This document shows, piece by piece, positions 43,701 to 51,323 of a stretch of 64,000 bases of DNA (position 1 is the first letter of the stretch; each line of letters starts with the position of its first letter). A program made the position numbers and the translations under genes. Under the pieces are notes generated by a model. It made no database searches and had not been told where the DNA came from. It saw nothing but the letters and a program-made list of their open reading frames with translations. The stretch spans positions 20,798-84,797 of the forward strand of contig CALAYL010000004.1 of assembly GCA_937894725.1 (NCBI GenBank), written 5' to 3'. Origin of the DNA: an uncultured Bacteroidota bacterium (GTDB lineage Bacteria; Bacteroidota; Bacteroidia; Chitinophagales; LD1).

Positions 43701-46225
43701 TGACTCAATTCAGGTGTTTTAAATCCTACATAAGTACTAAATGGAGAATAGGTAGCAGAGACAACATCGGTACTAAAATCGCCTCCATTTTCATATACTT
43801 TAGTGATAATGGCTGCCTTCAACATGCCTGGCTCATTGGATGACTCTTTAGAAGGAATGACAAAATTTGCAATCCCTAAATCATTAACTTTCCCTGCAAA
43901 AAGATTGATTTCTTCAGTAGAAAAATTGGTTGCTGGATTATCAAAAACGTAATTTTTAAAACTAGGGAAAGTAGTAACTGTGTGAGAAAGTTTTGCTTGT
44001 GCCTCTACCTTCAAATCTTTGGCTACCGCACCATGCAGCCATGTGACTGCTATGCTGCCCTCTGTCTTAGCATTAGGATAAAGAAACTTGTCTGCTAAGC
44101 TATTTTTGATTTTTAATCGATTAGGCTTGATGGTTTCTATCTTTATACTTTTATAAAACTTAGCCCCTCCTACACTTACTACGGCCTCCCAATTTCCTGT
44201 TGGAGCAGACATAGCTGTGGGTACTATAAATTTATAGTGGTTTAGTACTTGGTAATTTTGTACAGATTGATAAATAGTTTTACCACTTGGGTCGTTCAAT
44301 CGAAGTTTAATAGGGTGTTTGGCAGGTAGCTTAGCAGCTAGGTCATTTAATATAAATGCTAAGAATAAAGTATCACCAGGTCGCCACACTCCACGCTCTC
44401 CATAGATGTAGCCTTTCATGCCTTTTTGAACTAATTCGCCATCTACATTAAAGTTACTGACAGATTGAGAATAGCCCTCTTCCAATTTGATATAAGTAGT
44501 ACTTTTATCTTTCTTGATTACCGCAAAAAAAGGCTTAGTATCTAAAGTAAAATCCGCAATACCGTCTCCGTTTGTTTTGTAACTGCCTAGTTTTTGTTGC
44601 TGATAATTATAGATCTCTACGCTAGCAGACGAAACTGGAGCTGTCGAGATAATATCGTTTACTATAATCTTAAAAGAGTTGTCATTTCCTCTTTTAGCAA
44701 TAACCCCAATGTCCGTAGCCAACACATTTGTCGCCACATGTTTGCCATAGTAGTACGATTTCGAACATGGATTTTCGCGCTCCTCCCAATCATAGCCGTA
44801 GTCATAATAATCATATTCGCTTGTAAAATCGGCTTCTTCATCGATTTCGTCTTCATTTTCGGATGTACCTTCGTCAGTTGTATCTTGCTCACATCTATAG
44901 AGAGAGTACTCCTTTTTAAATGAAATTTCGGTTCTATATATAGCACCTTGCTCGGGTAGAATAAGTGCTGACAAATCGATAGTGTAAGTATTCCATTGGT
45001 TATAATTTTTGAGATTGTCTGTCTTGAGTTGTAGTGTCTTTTTCGCTATGGGCAATGCCACATTTCGTAGATTACTATTTCCATTGAGGGTATTGACTTG
45101 CAAAAACTGCAATATGTTGTTTTCAAAAATGCGATAGACCTTCACATCGACTGCTCTTAACGTAGTAGCTTTAAAATGAATCGAAAGATTATTTGAGCTT
45201 GGAAGTATAGTGCCCGATTTCACAAACTCTACTGCTGGTTTCTGCTCTTCAAATGAAAATTTACCAACGAAATTTTTTTCCAATTTTTTTCCATACTCAC
45301 TTTCTATACCTTGAAAAATTTCAACTTTCAAAGATCCTGATATACCATTTTCATAGAAAACTTTTAGTAGATTACCTTCTGTTGCAAACGAAAGGTTTTG
45401 TGCCGATTCTATCGAGACTAGGCCATCAAAGTTTTGGTCGCGCTTCACAGGCTCTGAAAAATTAATGAGGAGTGCACCACTACCATCATTACTTAACACT
45501 GTTCTCACTACTTGAAATGAGTTTTTGCTTGGAATGTCAAAAAAGCCCTCCCCCTTTTGATCAATATCGTATTTGTTACCATCCCACTTAATGTTGACCG
45601 AAGTTTCGCTTTCTTGTCTTGCTATACTATCTATTATAAATCGAAACTCTAGTGAAGTGCTCGCTTTTTCATCCATTTTGATATGAAGCGATTTTCCAAG
45701 AAAAGTAGCGGAAACGAGTCTCGAAGCCGTTGCAAAATCAAGATTATCGCTAGTTTTGAGCACTCCTTTGAGATAGTACCAGTCAGGAGAATAGGATTGA
45801 ATACTCTCTATATTGACGTTAAAATCCTGTTTAAAAGTATTGAGCGTAAATCGAAATTCTGCTAAATCCTTAGGGACTTTAATGCAATCATTGAGCTTAA
45901 ATTTTACGTGATATTGAGTGCCTTGCTTTAGTTTTTCACTAGGTTTAAAAGCTACCCGATTGTTCGCTAATGCGATTACTTTCCCTTTTACCGAGGGCGA
46001 AATATCGAATAGTGAGCAATCCAATTCTTGATTTGGCTGCCAATCAGCTTTTGCAAATGCGAGTTCTATTTCAATATCGGACGATGCTGAGACAAATCCG
46101 CTTGTAAACCCATTTATATAGGGACTAAACAAGGCAACATCCGAATCAAGGTTTTTTTTATTATCTGAACATTGGCTTAATGAATAAAGAAATAGTACTA
46201 AAAATGTGATTCGACTGTACTGCAT
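40751..46225 (-). CDS. Alpha-2-macroglobulin family lipoprotein
   Basis: This 1824-residue protein traps proteases in the periplasm. It has a lipobox S-L-S-Q-C and then MG1-MG6-type beta-sandwich domains. These include the MG2 signature (Y-G-E-R-G-V-W-R-P-G-D-T-L near residue 620) and an A2M central domain with T-K-G-S-K-I-T-H-T. A thioester motif Y-P-H-G-C-I-E-Q-T-T (Cys codon 42065-42067, about residue 1387) shows a functional bait-and-trap thioester. A C-terminal receptor-like domain follows. I take the ATG at 46225; the frame is open to 46246. An acidic Tyr/Asp/Glu insert lies around residues 440-485. Confidence 0.92.
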   Translation of the reverse strand: MQYSRITFLVLFLYSLSQCSDNKKNLDSDVALFSPYINGFTSGFVSASSDIEIELAFAKADWQPNQELDCSLFDISPSVKGKVIALANNRVAFKPSEKLKQGTQYHVKFKLNDCIKVPKDLAEFRFTLNTFKQDFNVNIESIQSYSPDWYYLKGVLKTSDNLDFATASRLVSATFLGKSLHIKMDEKASTSLEFRFIIDSIARQESETSVNIKWDGNKYDIDQKGEGFFDIPSKNSFQVVRTVLSNDGSGALLINFSEPVKRDQNFDGLVSIESAQNLSFATEGNLLKVFYENGISGSLKVEIFQGIESEYGKKLEKNFVGKFSFEEQKPAVEFVKSGTILPSSNNLSIHFKATTLRAVDVKVYRIFENNILQFLQVNTLNGNSNLRNVALPIAKKTLQLKTDNLKNYNQWNTYTIDLSALILPEQGAIYRTEISFKKEYSLYRCEQDTTDEGTSENEDEIDEEADFTSEYDYYDYGYDWEERENPCSKSYYYGKHVATNVLATDIGVIAKRGNDNSFKIIVNDIISTAPVSSASVEIYNYQQQKLGSYKTNGDGIADFTLDTKPFFAVIKKDKSTTYIKLEEGYSQSVSNFNVDGELVQKGMKGYIYGERGVWRPGDTLFLAFILNDLAAKLPAKHPIKLRLNDPSGKTIYQSVQNYQVLNHYKFIVPTAMSAPTGNWEAVVSVGGAKFYKSIKIETIKPNRLKIKNSLADKFLYPNAKTEGSIAVTWLHGAVAKDLKVEAQAKLSHTVTTFPSFKNYVFDNPATNFSTEEINLFAGKVNDLGIANFVIPSKESSNEPGMLKAAIITKVYENGGDFSTDVVSATYSPFSTYVGFKTPELSQYGMLETEKLNRFDVVSVNEMGQTKPGVKLNVKVYRIDWRWWWDGSSDDLSSYTTSTNYAAYFETKTTTDANGKSHFSFKVNESDWGRFLILVTDEKGGHTTGKTVFIDWPTWSAKSKNDNAANANMLIFSTDKKTYNVGETAHIAFSTSAGCRALISLETGSSVLETKWVETTTGETKVSLPIKENMSPNVYIHITLLQPHSFSKNDLPIRLYGIMPIEVINKQTILEPQIAMPAVLRPEANASITVSEKSGKEMSYTLAIVDEGLLDLTRFKTPNAWTSFYAKEALGVRTWDVYDDIIGAFGGAINQIFSIGGDADLGGGKAKKANRFKPVVSYFGPFKLTKGSKITHTVKLPNYIGSVKVMVVAANAETAAYGSSEKIVPVKSPLMLLASFPRKVSPGEKITLPVTLFAMEPQIKNVSLQLKSNNLFAILSGASQKISFTQPDEKMAYIEMQAKDISGIGKIELIATAGNEKATYTIEVDVVNPNPVSYQISEAMLPANGTVSIDWKSFGVKGSNKAILELSTMPPINLTKRINYLIQYPHGCIEQTTSSAFPQLYLADIMDVNDARKSAIQRNVSATIQRLLQFQVSTGGFAYWPGQSMADDWGTSYAGHFLIEAEKKGYAVPQSMKKNWLSHQRKMAKEWRPNAYQNDFAQAYRLYTMVIAGSPDVASMNRLRETKSLSEAGKLRLALCYALIGQKNMANSLFATAHLTNENDQYFYYGSEDRNRAMVLETLLFLGRNSEALNTATKLAKNLSSDVWMSTQTTAYSLMAIANFGKYMGGKEIEVSYVEGGVTKALKSNKMILEQSLTSSGVISLKNKKENLVFARIISSGILPVGEEIEEEKGLQVTVAYFDNQDKLFNISEIKQGTTFKCKITVLNPGRETVENIALSSIVPSGWEIINTRYSDAYVPTENQADYIDIRDDRTLLYFSLKNGESRTFAISLNASYLGRYYLPGLQCEAMYDHNFFVHKKGQWIAVVK

Positions 46226-46399
46226 AGTTGTAAAATATAATGGCAAAATAATAATGGAAAGATAACAAGGATTATTTCTTAAGAAAAAAAATTAATTTGC
46301 TATCGCTTATTAGTATAGAAAAAACAGCAGTCTATCCAAAGCTCACGGTAAAATGATATTTATTTTTGAAGTATAATTTCTAGTTTCACATGAATTGAC

Positions 46400-46407
46400 T
46401 ACTTTAG
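46400..46407 (+). promoter_or_regulatory. Possible -7 element of the type B cargo gene
   Basis: TACTTTAG is a 7/8 match to TAnnTTTG and lies 7 bases before the start codon, which is closer than usual. It is therefore weak evidence. Confidence 0.25.
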
Positions 46408-46414
46408 TACCTAG

Positions 46415-47833
46415 ATGAAAAAAGCACTACTTTTTTTCTTTTTGCCGATTGTTTCCTCCATGGCTCAAACTGCATATTGGAGCAATGTAGGATTAGTGTC
46501 TGTGATAGACAAAGCCTATCTCTCTGTACAAGGTGATATGTACAATAGCAGAGGTGGTGAATACTTTAATACAGATTCGATTTTTCTGATTGGCCATTGG
46601 GACAATAGTGCTGGCAATAATGCATTTAGAAACCACCTCGATAGTGGCTACGTTTTTTTTCATGGAGCTAATCAAGATATAAAAGGACGTGATGAAACAT
46701 TCTTTCATAATCTAGTGCTCAAAAATCAAGGGATAAAATACGGAAAAATAGATGCAAAGGTGGATGGCATTCTTTATCTAAACGATAGAGAGCTCGATAT
46801 GGATACGCATACAATTTGGGTTAGAAATACCGATTTGCTAGCGGTACAACGTAGTACTGGCTTCGTATCTAGCCTGAATAATGGCGGACTGCTCCGATAC
46901 ACTGCGGCTAATGATGTTTACCTTTATCCAGTAGGCTCATCGCGTATTACCACTCGTTATCGTCCTATCGAGCTTACACCCAAATCTACCGCTGCAAATC
47001 AATATAAAGTGCGGTTTGCCAATACGGATGCCACTTTTGAGGGTTTTGATCGCAATAAACGTTTTCATTTAGTATGTGAAATCAATCCCAATTGGTATCA
47101 CCGTATTTTCCATCCACAAGGCAATGACAGTGTAGAGCTGGCCGTATTGTATGACCCCTCTACTGATGGTAATTGGGATGACATAGCCCACTGGCAAAAT
47201 GTACCAGAGTGGCAAGCGGTTTTCCACGAAAATCAAACTACGCAATCGCCATTTTTGCGTATGGCAAAAACAACTTGGAGCAATTTTAGTTATTCGCCAT
47301 TTGCTTTAGCCATCACCTCCGAACCTTTTGCTGTGGCAGGTGTAGATACGATCATTTGGAAATACGACACTATCCAACTTCAAGCGAGCGGTGGTATTGG
47401 CTACCAGTGGTCGCCAGGTATTGGTATTAGCTGTGATGGATGTGTTGATCCACTAGCCTACCCGCTAGAAAGTACACTATATCGACTCAACGTGAGCGAT
47501 AGCAAGGGGTGTACAGACTTTGATAGTCTAAAAATTATGGTTCGTGACAAACCTTTTGCATTGTTTTTTATACCAAACGTAATCACCCCTAATGGTGACG
47601 GAATCAACGATGAATGGCATATTAAAGACCTTGAGCGCTACCCACAAAATGGTGTTAAAATCCTAAACCGCTGGGGCGATCAAGTGTTTAATGCTACACC
47701 ATATCAACAAGATTGGACAGGAAGATGGAAGGGCGAGCCATTGCCTGCCGGCACTTATTATTATCTCATCAACGTAAAAAATAGCCAAGGTGAAGAGGCA
47801 AACTTCGATGGACCACTTACTATTATCAGGTAA
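46415..47833 (+). CDS. Type IX secretion cargo with type B (gliding-motility) sorting domain
   Basis: This 472-residue exported protein has a signal peptide (L-P-I-V-S-S-M-A-Q-T). A large beta-rich middle is not clearly assigned. A mid-C Ig/PKD-like strand region (Y-Q-W-S-P-G-I-G-I) follows. The C-terminal 85 residues are the gliding-motility-associated domain: F-I-P-N-V-I-T-P-N-G-D-G-I-N-D, then I-L-N-R-W-G-D-Q-V-F, and L-P-A-G-T-Y-Y-Y-L-I. Type B cargo usually needs a PorP/SprF partner, and that gene follows 3 bases later. Confidence 0.92.
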   Translation: MKKALLFFFLPIVSSMAQTAYWSNVGLVSVIDKAYLSVQGDMYNSRGGEYFNTDSIFLIGHWDNSAGNNAFRNHLDSGYVFFHGANQDIKGRDETFFHNLVLKNQGIKYGKIDAKVDGILYLNDRELDMDTHTIWVRNTDLLAVQRSTGFVSSLNNGGLLRYTAANDVYLYPVGSSRITTRYRPIELTPKSTAANQYKVRFANTDATFEGFDRNKRFHLVCEINPNWYHRIFHPQGNDSVELAVLYDPSTDGNWDDIAHWQNVPEWQAVFHENQTTQSPFLRMAKTTWSNFSYSPFALAITSEPFAVAGVDTIIWKYDTIQLQASGGIGYQWSPGIGISCDGCVDPLAYPLESTLYRLNVSDSKGCTDFDSLKIMVRDKPFALFFIPNVITPNGDGINDEWHIKDLERYPQNGVKILNRWGDQVFNATPYQQDWTGRWKGEPLPAGTYYYLINVKNSQGEEANFDGPLTIIR

Positions 47834-47836
47834 TTT

Positions 47837-48823
47837 ATGAGATGGAGTAAAGCACTTTTTTGGGGAACTAGTATCTTTTTGAGCCAGTCGTTATGTGCTC
47901 AACAGGCCGAAGAGTTTTCGCTTATTAGAGAAAATGCCTACATTCTCAACCCCGCACTCAGCGGAGCTAAAGGTTTTTTGGCGGGCACACTTACCTATCG
48001 CAAGCAAATGGCGAATATCGCCCAATCGCCCTATACGACTTATCTAGCACTCGAAGGACAAATTGCCAATAAAAACATTGGGCTTGGAGGTTACCTATTA
48101 CATGACCAAACTGGCCCTACAGGACAATCGGGTATCGGTATTTCTGCCGCATATCAGATTCGACTCAATAAATATGAACTGGTAAACGAAGCTTACCGAC
48201 CGTATAACACTTCCGAAAGACACATGATTACGATAGGCATAGGGGTAGAAATAAAGCAATATCGTCTTAATGCTGCTGCGCTACGGCCCGAAATAGCCAA
48301 CGATCCGGAGCTTGCTTCATTGTATAAAAATCAATACTTACCCGATGCTTCAGTAGGTATCTATTATCAATGGGGAGATAAACTTTACGCAGGCATATCC
48401 GTTCCTCAACTTTTAGGGCTCAATATTAAATACGCGGCTACCAATGGCAGTAGCGAAATCAAGAAAATCCAACACCTTAATTTCTTGATAGGAGGAAGAA
48501 TAAACCTCGATAAGCAAAGTAAATTTGCGCTCGAGCCTGTAGCTGCACTCCGCTGGGTAAATAATGCACCTCCGCAAGCTGACATGGGTATGCGACTAAA
48601 TTATAAACAGTTTGTATGGTTTGGAGCAAACTATCGTACTTTATCTAAAGTAATTTTAGATGCAGGTTTTGAAATCAAAAAAATTGGCCGCCTCTGCTAT
48701 GCAGCGGGTATAGAAACGAATGACTTAAAACGCATTGGTCTAAGCCATGAGGTCACTCTTTCATTCAAAATACCATCTAAAAATCAACCTGATATTCAGA
48801 TTTTGAATATGCGGTTTAGGTAA
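47837..48823 (+). CDS. PorP/SprF family type IX secretion outer-membrane protein
   Basis: This 328-residue barrel protein has a signal peptide (S-L-C-A-Q). Family motifs are visible: N-P-A-L-S-G near the start of the mature chain, L-T-Y-R-K-Q, then a G-G-Y-L-L-H-D-Q-T-G-P stretch. The PorP/SprF family accepts one specific type B cargo at the cell surface. The gene lies 3 bases after such a cargo gene, which supports a dedicated pair. Confidence 0.92.
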   Translation: MRWSKALFWGTSIFLSQSLCAQQAEEFSLIRENAYILNPALSGAKGFLAGTLTYRKQMANIAQSPYTTYLALEGQIANKNIGLGGYLLHDQTGPTGQSGIGISAAYQIRLNKYELVNEAYRPYNTSERHMITIGIGVEIKQYRLNAAALRPEIANDPELASLYKNQYLPDASVGIYYQWGDKLYAGISVPQLLGLNIKYAATNGSSEIKKIQHLNFLIGGRINLDKQSKFALEPVAALRWVNNAPPQADMGMRLNYKQFVWFGANYRTLSKVILDAGFEIKKIGRLCYAAGIETNDLKRIGLSHEVTLSFKIPSKNQPDIQILNMRFR

Positions 48824-48851
48824 GCTCTACGACTGTAAAAGTCTATTCGTA

Positions 48852-48869
48852 AGTTTTCCAACAAAAACT
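48852..48869. terminator. Possible weak hairpin between convergent genes
   Basis: A 6-bp stem AGTTTT/AAAACT with a 6-nt loop lies between the PorP/SprF gene and the redoxin gene. It is AT-rich and may not function. Confidence 0.25.
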
Positions 48870-48871
48870 CC

Positions 48872-49429
48872 TTAATCTTTCCACTTAATATTACACCCGA
48901 TACTAGGCCGTTGCAGCTTATTGGGCTCCTCACCTACTAATATAGCCTCCAATGCTGCTCTTAAATCATTTCCCGTTGCTGGGGTTTGATTTCCTGGTCT
49001 AGAGTTATCGAATTGTCCTCTATATTTCAGTGTTAAATCCTTATCATACACATACAAATCTGGAGTGCAAGCCGCATCATACGCTTTGGCCACCGCTTGA
49101 GTGGGGTCATATAGATAGGGAAAATCAAATCCATATTTCGCTGCAAAAAGACGCATATTTTCAGGAGAATCATCGGGCTGTGCGACTATATCATTTGATG
49201 AGATAGCTATAAATCGAACGCCTACTTTTTGGAATTCAGCTGCAAGCGAAGCGATAGCCTCCGCAATATGCACTACATACGGGCAATGATTACAAATGAA
49301 AAATACTACTGTCGCGTCCTCACCCTTAAGTGATAAAAGGGTATAATTCTTGTCATCAATTGTATTTTGCAACTCAAAATAGGGAGCAGTTGAGCCTAAT
49401 GAAACCATAGAGGAAGGTGTGAGTGCCAT
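48872..49429 (-). CDS. Thioredoxin-fold redoxin
   Basis: This is a 185-residue thioredoxin-like protein. Its redox motif is F-I-C-N-H-C-P-Y-V, a C-x-x-C variant with His, placed after the beta-strand V-V-F-F. A-I-S-S-N-D and Y-D-P-T-Q fit the peroxiredoxin-like (AhpC/TSA-redoxin) group with a partner cysteine in D-A-A-C-T-P-D. The frame runs to 49510, which overlaps the divergent operon. The ATG at 49429 gives the family start M-A-L-T-P, so I use it. Confidence 0.85.
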   Translation of the reverse strand: MALTPSSMVSLGSTAPYFELQNTIDDKNYTLLSLKGEDATVVFFICNHCPYVVHIAEAIASLAAEFQKVGVRFIAISSNDIVAQPDDSPENMRLFAAKYGFDFPYLYDPTQAVAKAYDAACTPDLYVYDKDLTLKYRGQFDNSRPGNQTPATGNDLRAALEAILVGEEPNKLQRPSIGCNIKWKD

Positions 49430-49456
49430 AGTTCTTTTTTTATCGTAGCAAATAAG

Positions 49457-49464
49457 TACTTTTG
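49457..49464 (+). promoter_or_regulatory. -7 promoter element of the Rab-like GTPase operon
   Basis: TACTTTTG is a perfect match to TAnnTTTG. It lies 17 bases before the coiled-coil gene start, giving a very short leader. It supports 49481 as the start of an independent operon. Confidence 0.55.
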
Positions 49465-49480
49465 TCGAAAGTAATAAACA

Positions 49481-49810
49481 ATGGCAAAAGAGGAAACTAA
49501 AAATGCTCAAAATAATGAGTTAGACAAATTAGACGCAATCAAAGAAATTATCTTTGGTCAAAACATCCGTGAATACGAGAAGGAGTTTAACGAAATCCGC
49601 CAATTCATCAATAACAATCTTAACGCTATCGACAAGGAATTTGATAGTGTCAAAAAACTTCTTGCTGAAACGGAGAAAAAAATGATTCAAAAAATGGATG
49701 CTAACCATCAGGAAGTACTCAAAAAAATAGCAGATTTGGATGAGAAAAAAGTAGATCGCAAGAAACTAGGTAAATATCTCTCTGACATAGGTGAAAAGCT
49801 TGCTGGGTAA
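49481..49810 (+). CDS. Small coiled-coil protein in GTPase operon
   Basis: This 109-residue, charged, almost entirely helical protein has heptad-like runs, for example L-N-A-I-D-K-E-F-D-S-V-K-K-L-L-A and L-K-K-I-A-D-L. There is no signal peptide or membrane segment. An I-F-G-Q-N-I-R-E-Y-E motif near residue 25 may be a docking site. Its stop overlaps the start of the next gene by one base, so translation is coupled. Its function is unknown. It could be a scaffold or effector of the GTPase two genes on. Confidence 0.75.
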   Translation: MAKEETKNAQNNELDKLDAIKEIIFGQNIREYEKEFNEIRQFINNNLNAIDKEFDSVKKLLAETEKKMIQKMDANHQEVLKKIADLDEKKVDRKKLGKYLSDIGEKLAG

Positions 49811-50655
49811 TGTCTGTAAATAAAGATGAAGCACTAGATACACTCAAAGCACTTTTGCTTGAGGACGATAGAAGGTTGCAATCCAATATTGAGCAGCATT
49901 TAACGGATTTAGAGCAAAATTATCTGAATGAGCAATCATTTTCTCAAAAGGTAGATGAACGTACAGACAAAAAAATAGCACACCTCAAGCAGCACTTTGG
50001 GGTAACATTTAAAAATGAGCTAAAGGCTGCTATCCAATATGAACTCAAAAACTCGCAAGACGAAGTCATCAATTCGCTTTATCCTATCATTGGCAAACTT
50101 ATAGGCAAGTTTATCAAAGCAGAGTTTGAAAAAATTGCAGAACAACTTGATGCAAGGGTGAAAGACACTTTCTCTATCGAGATATGGAATCGGAGAATCA
50201 AAGCGTTTTTTAGTGGTAATGATTCATCTGCTATTTTGCTCAGTGAAATAAACAAACCGAAAGTAATTGAGGTATTTGTTATCCAAAATGGCTCTGGTCT
50301 TTTGATAGGCGATGATTCACTAGATGATAAAGCCACAGATAGGGATATGGTAGCTGGCCTATTGACCGCCATCAAAGCCTTTGCAGAAGATGCTTTCTCT
50401 AAAAACCATGAAACACTTTCCACAATCGAGTACGAGAATATGAAGCTCATCGTACAAACCTATCATACCCTCACTGTGGCCTTTGTGGTAACAGGAATAG
50501 TCAATAATGAGTTTAAAGAAAAATTAAAAATGCTAGCTGATGACTTTTTGGAACAGTTATTGAGTAAGGTATCTACAAAAGAGATAGATAGCGAACTCCA
50601 AGCATTAATAAAGCGCGGAATTCGAAATTTTTTTCTTGAAAAACCAATAATGTAA
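49810..50655 (+). CDS. Coiled-coil protein with longin/roadblock-like domain
   Basis: This 281-residue protein has an N-terminal helical part (about 1-145) that includes an amphipathic helix at I-G-K-L-I-G-K-F-I-K. An alpha/beta domain follows (about 155-265): V-F-V-I-Q-N-G-S-G-L-L-I-G, then M-V-A-G-L-L-T-A-I-K-A-F-A, a strand pair M-K-L-I-V-Q-T-Y-H-T-L-T-V-A-F-V-V, and a closing helix. That order fits the longin/roadblock folds that regulate or sense small GTPases. The domain call is mine from pattern and has not been searched. It lies between a coiled-coil gene and the GTPase gene. Confidence 0.75.
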   Translation: MSVNKDEALDTLKALLLEDDRRLQSNIEQHLTDLEQNYLNEQSFSQKVDERTDKKIAHLKQHFGVTFKNELKAAIQYELKNSQDEVINSLYPIIGKLIGKFIKAEFEKIAEQLDARVKDTFSIEIWNRRIKAFFSGNDSSAILLSEINKPKVIEVFVIQNGSGLLIGDDSLDDKATDRDMVAGLLTAIKAFAEDAFSKNHETLSTIEYENMKLIVQTYHTLTVAFVVTGIVNNEFKEKLKMLADDFLEQLLSKVSTKEIDSELQALIKRGIRNFFLEKPIM

Positions 50656-50661
50656 AAAAGG

Positions 50662-50681
50662 CGATGTATTATTACACATCG
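50662..50681 (+). terminator. Small hairpin between the longin-like and GTPase genes
   Basis: A 6-bp stem CGATGT/ACATCG with an 8-nt loop lies in the 36-bp gap. No T-run follows, so it may tune expression of the GTPase gene by partial attenuation or mRNA processing. Confidence 0.3.
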
Positions 50682-50691
50682 TAATATAATA

Positions 50692-51189
50692 ATGAAAGAA
50701 TTAAGTAAAAAAGTCATTTTGTTAGGCAACCTAGGGGTAGGAAAAACCTCGCTGGTCAATCGTTTTGTATTTAACCGATTTTCAGAAAGTTATTTTTCTA
50801 CTATTGGAGTAAGAATAGAAAAAAAGACGGTGGAGGTGGATGATAGCAAAATAAATATGATTATTTGGGATATAGCGGGTGAACGAAATCAAGAAAACAC
50901 TCCCCAATCGTATCTTTTAGGCACCAATGGCATTATGTATGTAGTAGATATTTCTAATCCAGCTTCTTATCAAAATGCGGCCACTGACATCTCCTTTTTA
51001 AAAAAGAAGTTGCCATCAATACCTATTTTATTGATAGCTAACAAAGTAGATTTAATTACAGCAGCTGAAAAAGCAACAATACTCAAGTCAATGCCCATCA
51101 GTCCTGATATTTTCACAAGTGCTAAGTCAAACCAAAATGTTGAATTGATTTTCGATGAGTTGGGCAGGCTAATTTTACTAAACAGCTAG
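50692..51189 (+). CDS. Rab-like small Ras-superfamily GTPase
   Basis: This 165-residue GTPase has all the G motifs. G1 is G-N-L-G-V-G-K-T-S (12-20). G2 is the Thr in Y-F-S-T-I-G-V (about 37), very close to Rab switch I. G3 is W-D-I-A-G-E (59-64). G4 is A-N-K-V-D-L (116-121). G5 is T-S-A-K (142-145). The catalytic Gln of Ras/Rab is Glu64 here. There is no C-terminal Cys, so no prenylation. It differs from MglA by its Rab-type switch I. It forms an operon with a longin-like and a coiled-coil protein. Confidence 0.9.
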   Translation: MKELSKKVILLGNLGVGKTSLVNRFVFNRFSESYFSTIGVRIEKKTVEVDDSKINMIIWDIAGERNQENTPQSYLLGTNGIMYVVDISNPASYQNAATDISFLKKKLPSIPILLIANKVDLITAAEKATILKSMPISPDIFTSAKSNQNVELIFDELGRLILLNS

Positions 51190-51323
51190 GCCTTACGGAA
51201 TTAACAACGTAAACAACCTATTTCCAATTTTGTGGATAGACTGTGTATTGCTGTTCAAAATTTTTATCTACCTAGACTGGCTGATTTTTCGTAGATTGTT
51301 TGCACCTTTACCCTCCCTAAAAA

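Noticed and set aside
44662..44946. Reading frames on both strands inside the macroglobulin gene (for example 44594-44923 plus)
   Set aside because: They are shadows of the acidic low-complexity segment and have no start context or family features.
49430..49510. Upstream start of the redoxin gene at 49510
   Set aside because: It would overlap the coiled-coil gene and its promoter. The N-terminal extension looks like a random hydrophobic stretch. The ATG at 49429 fits the family.
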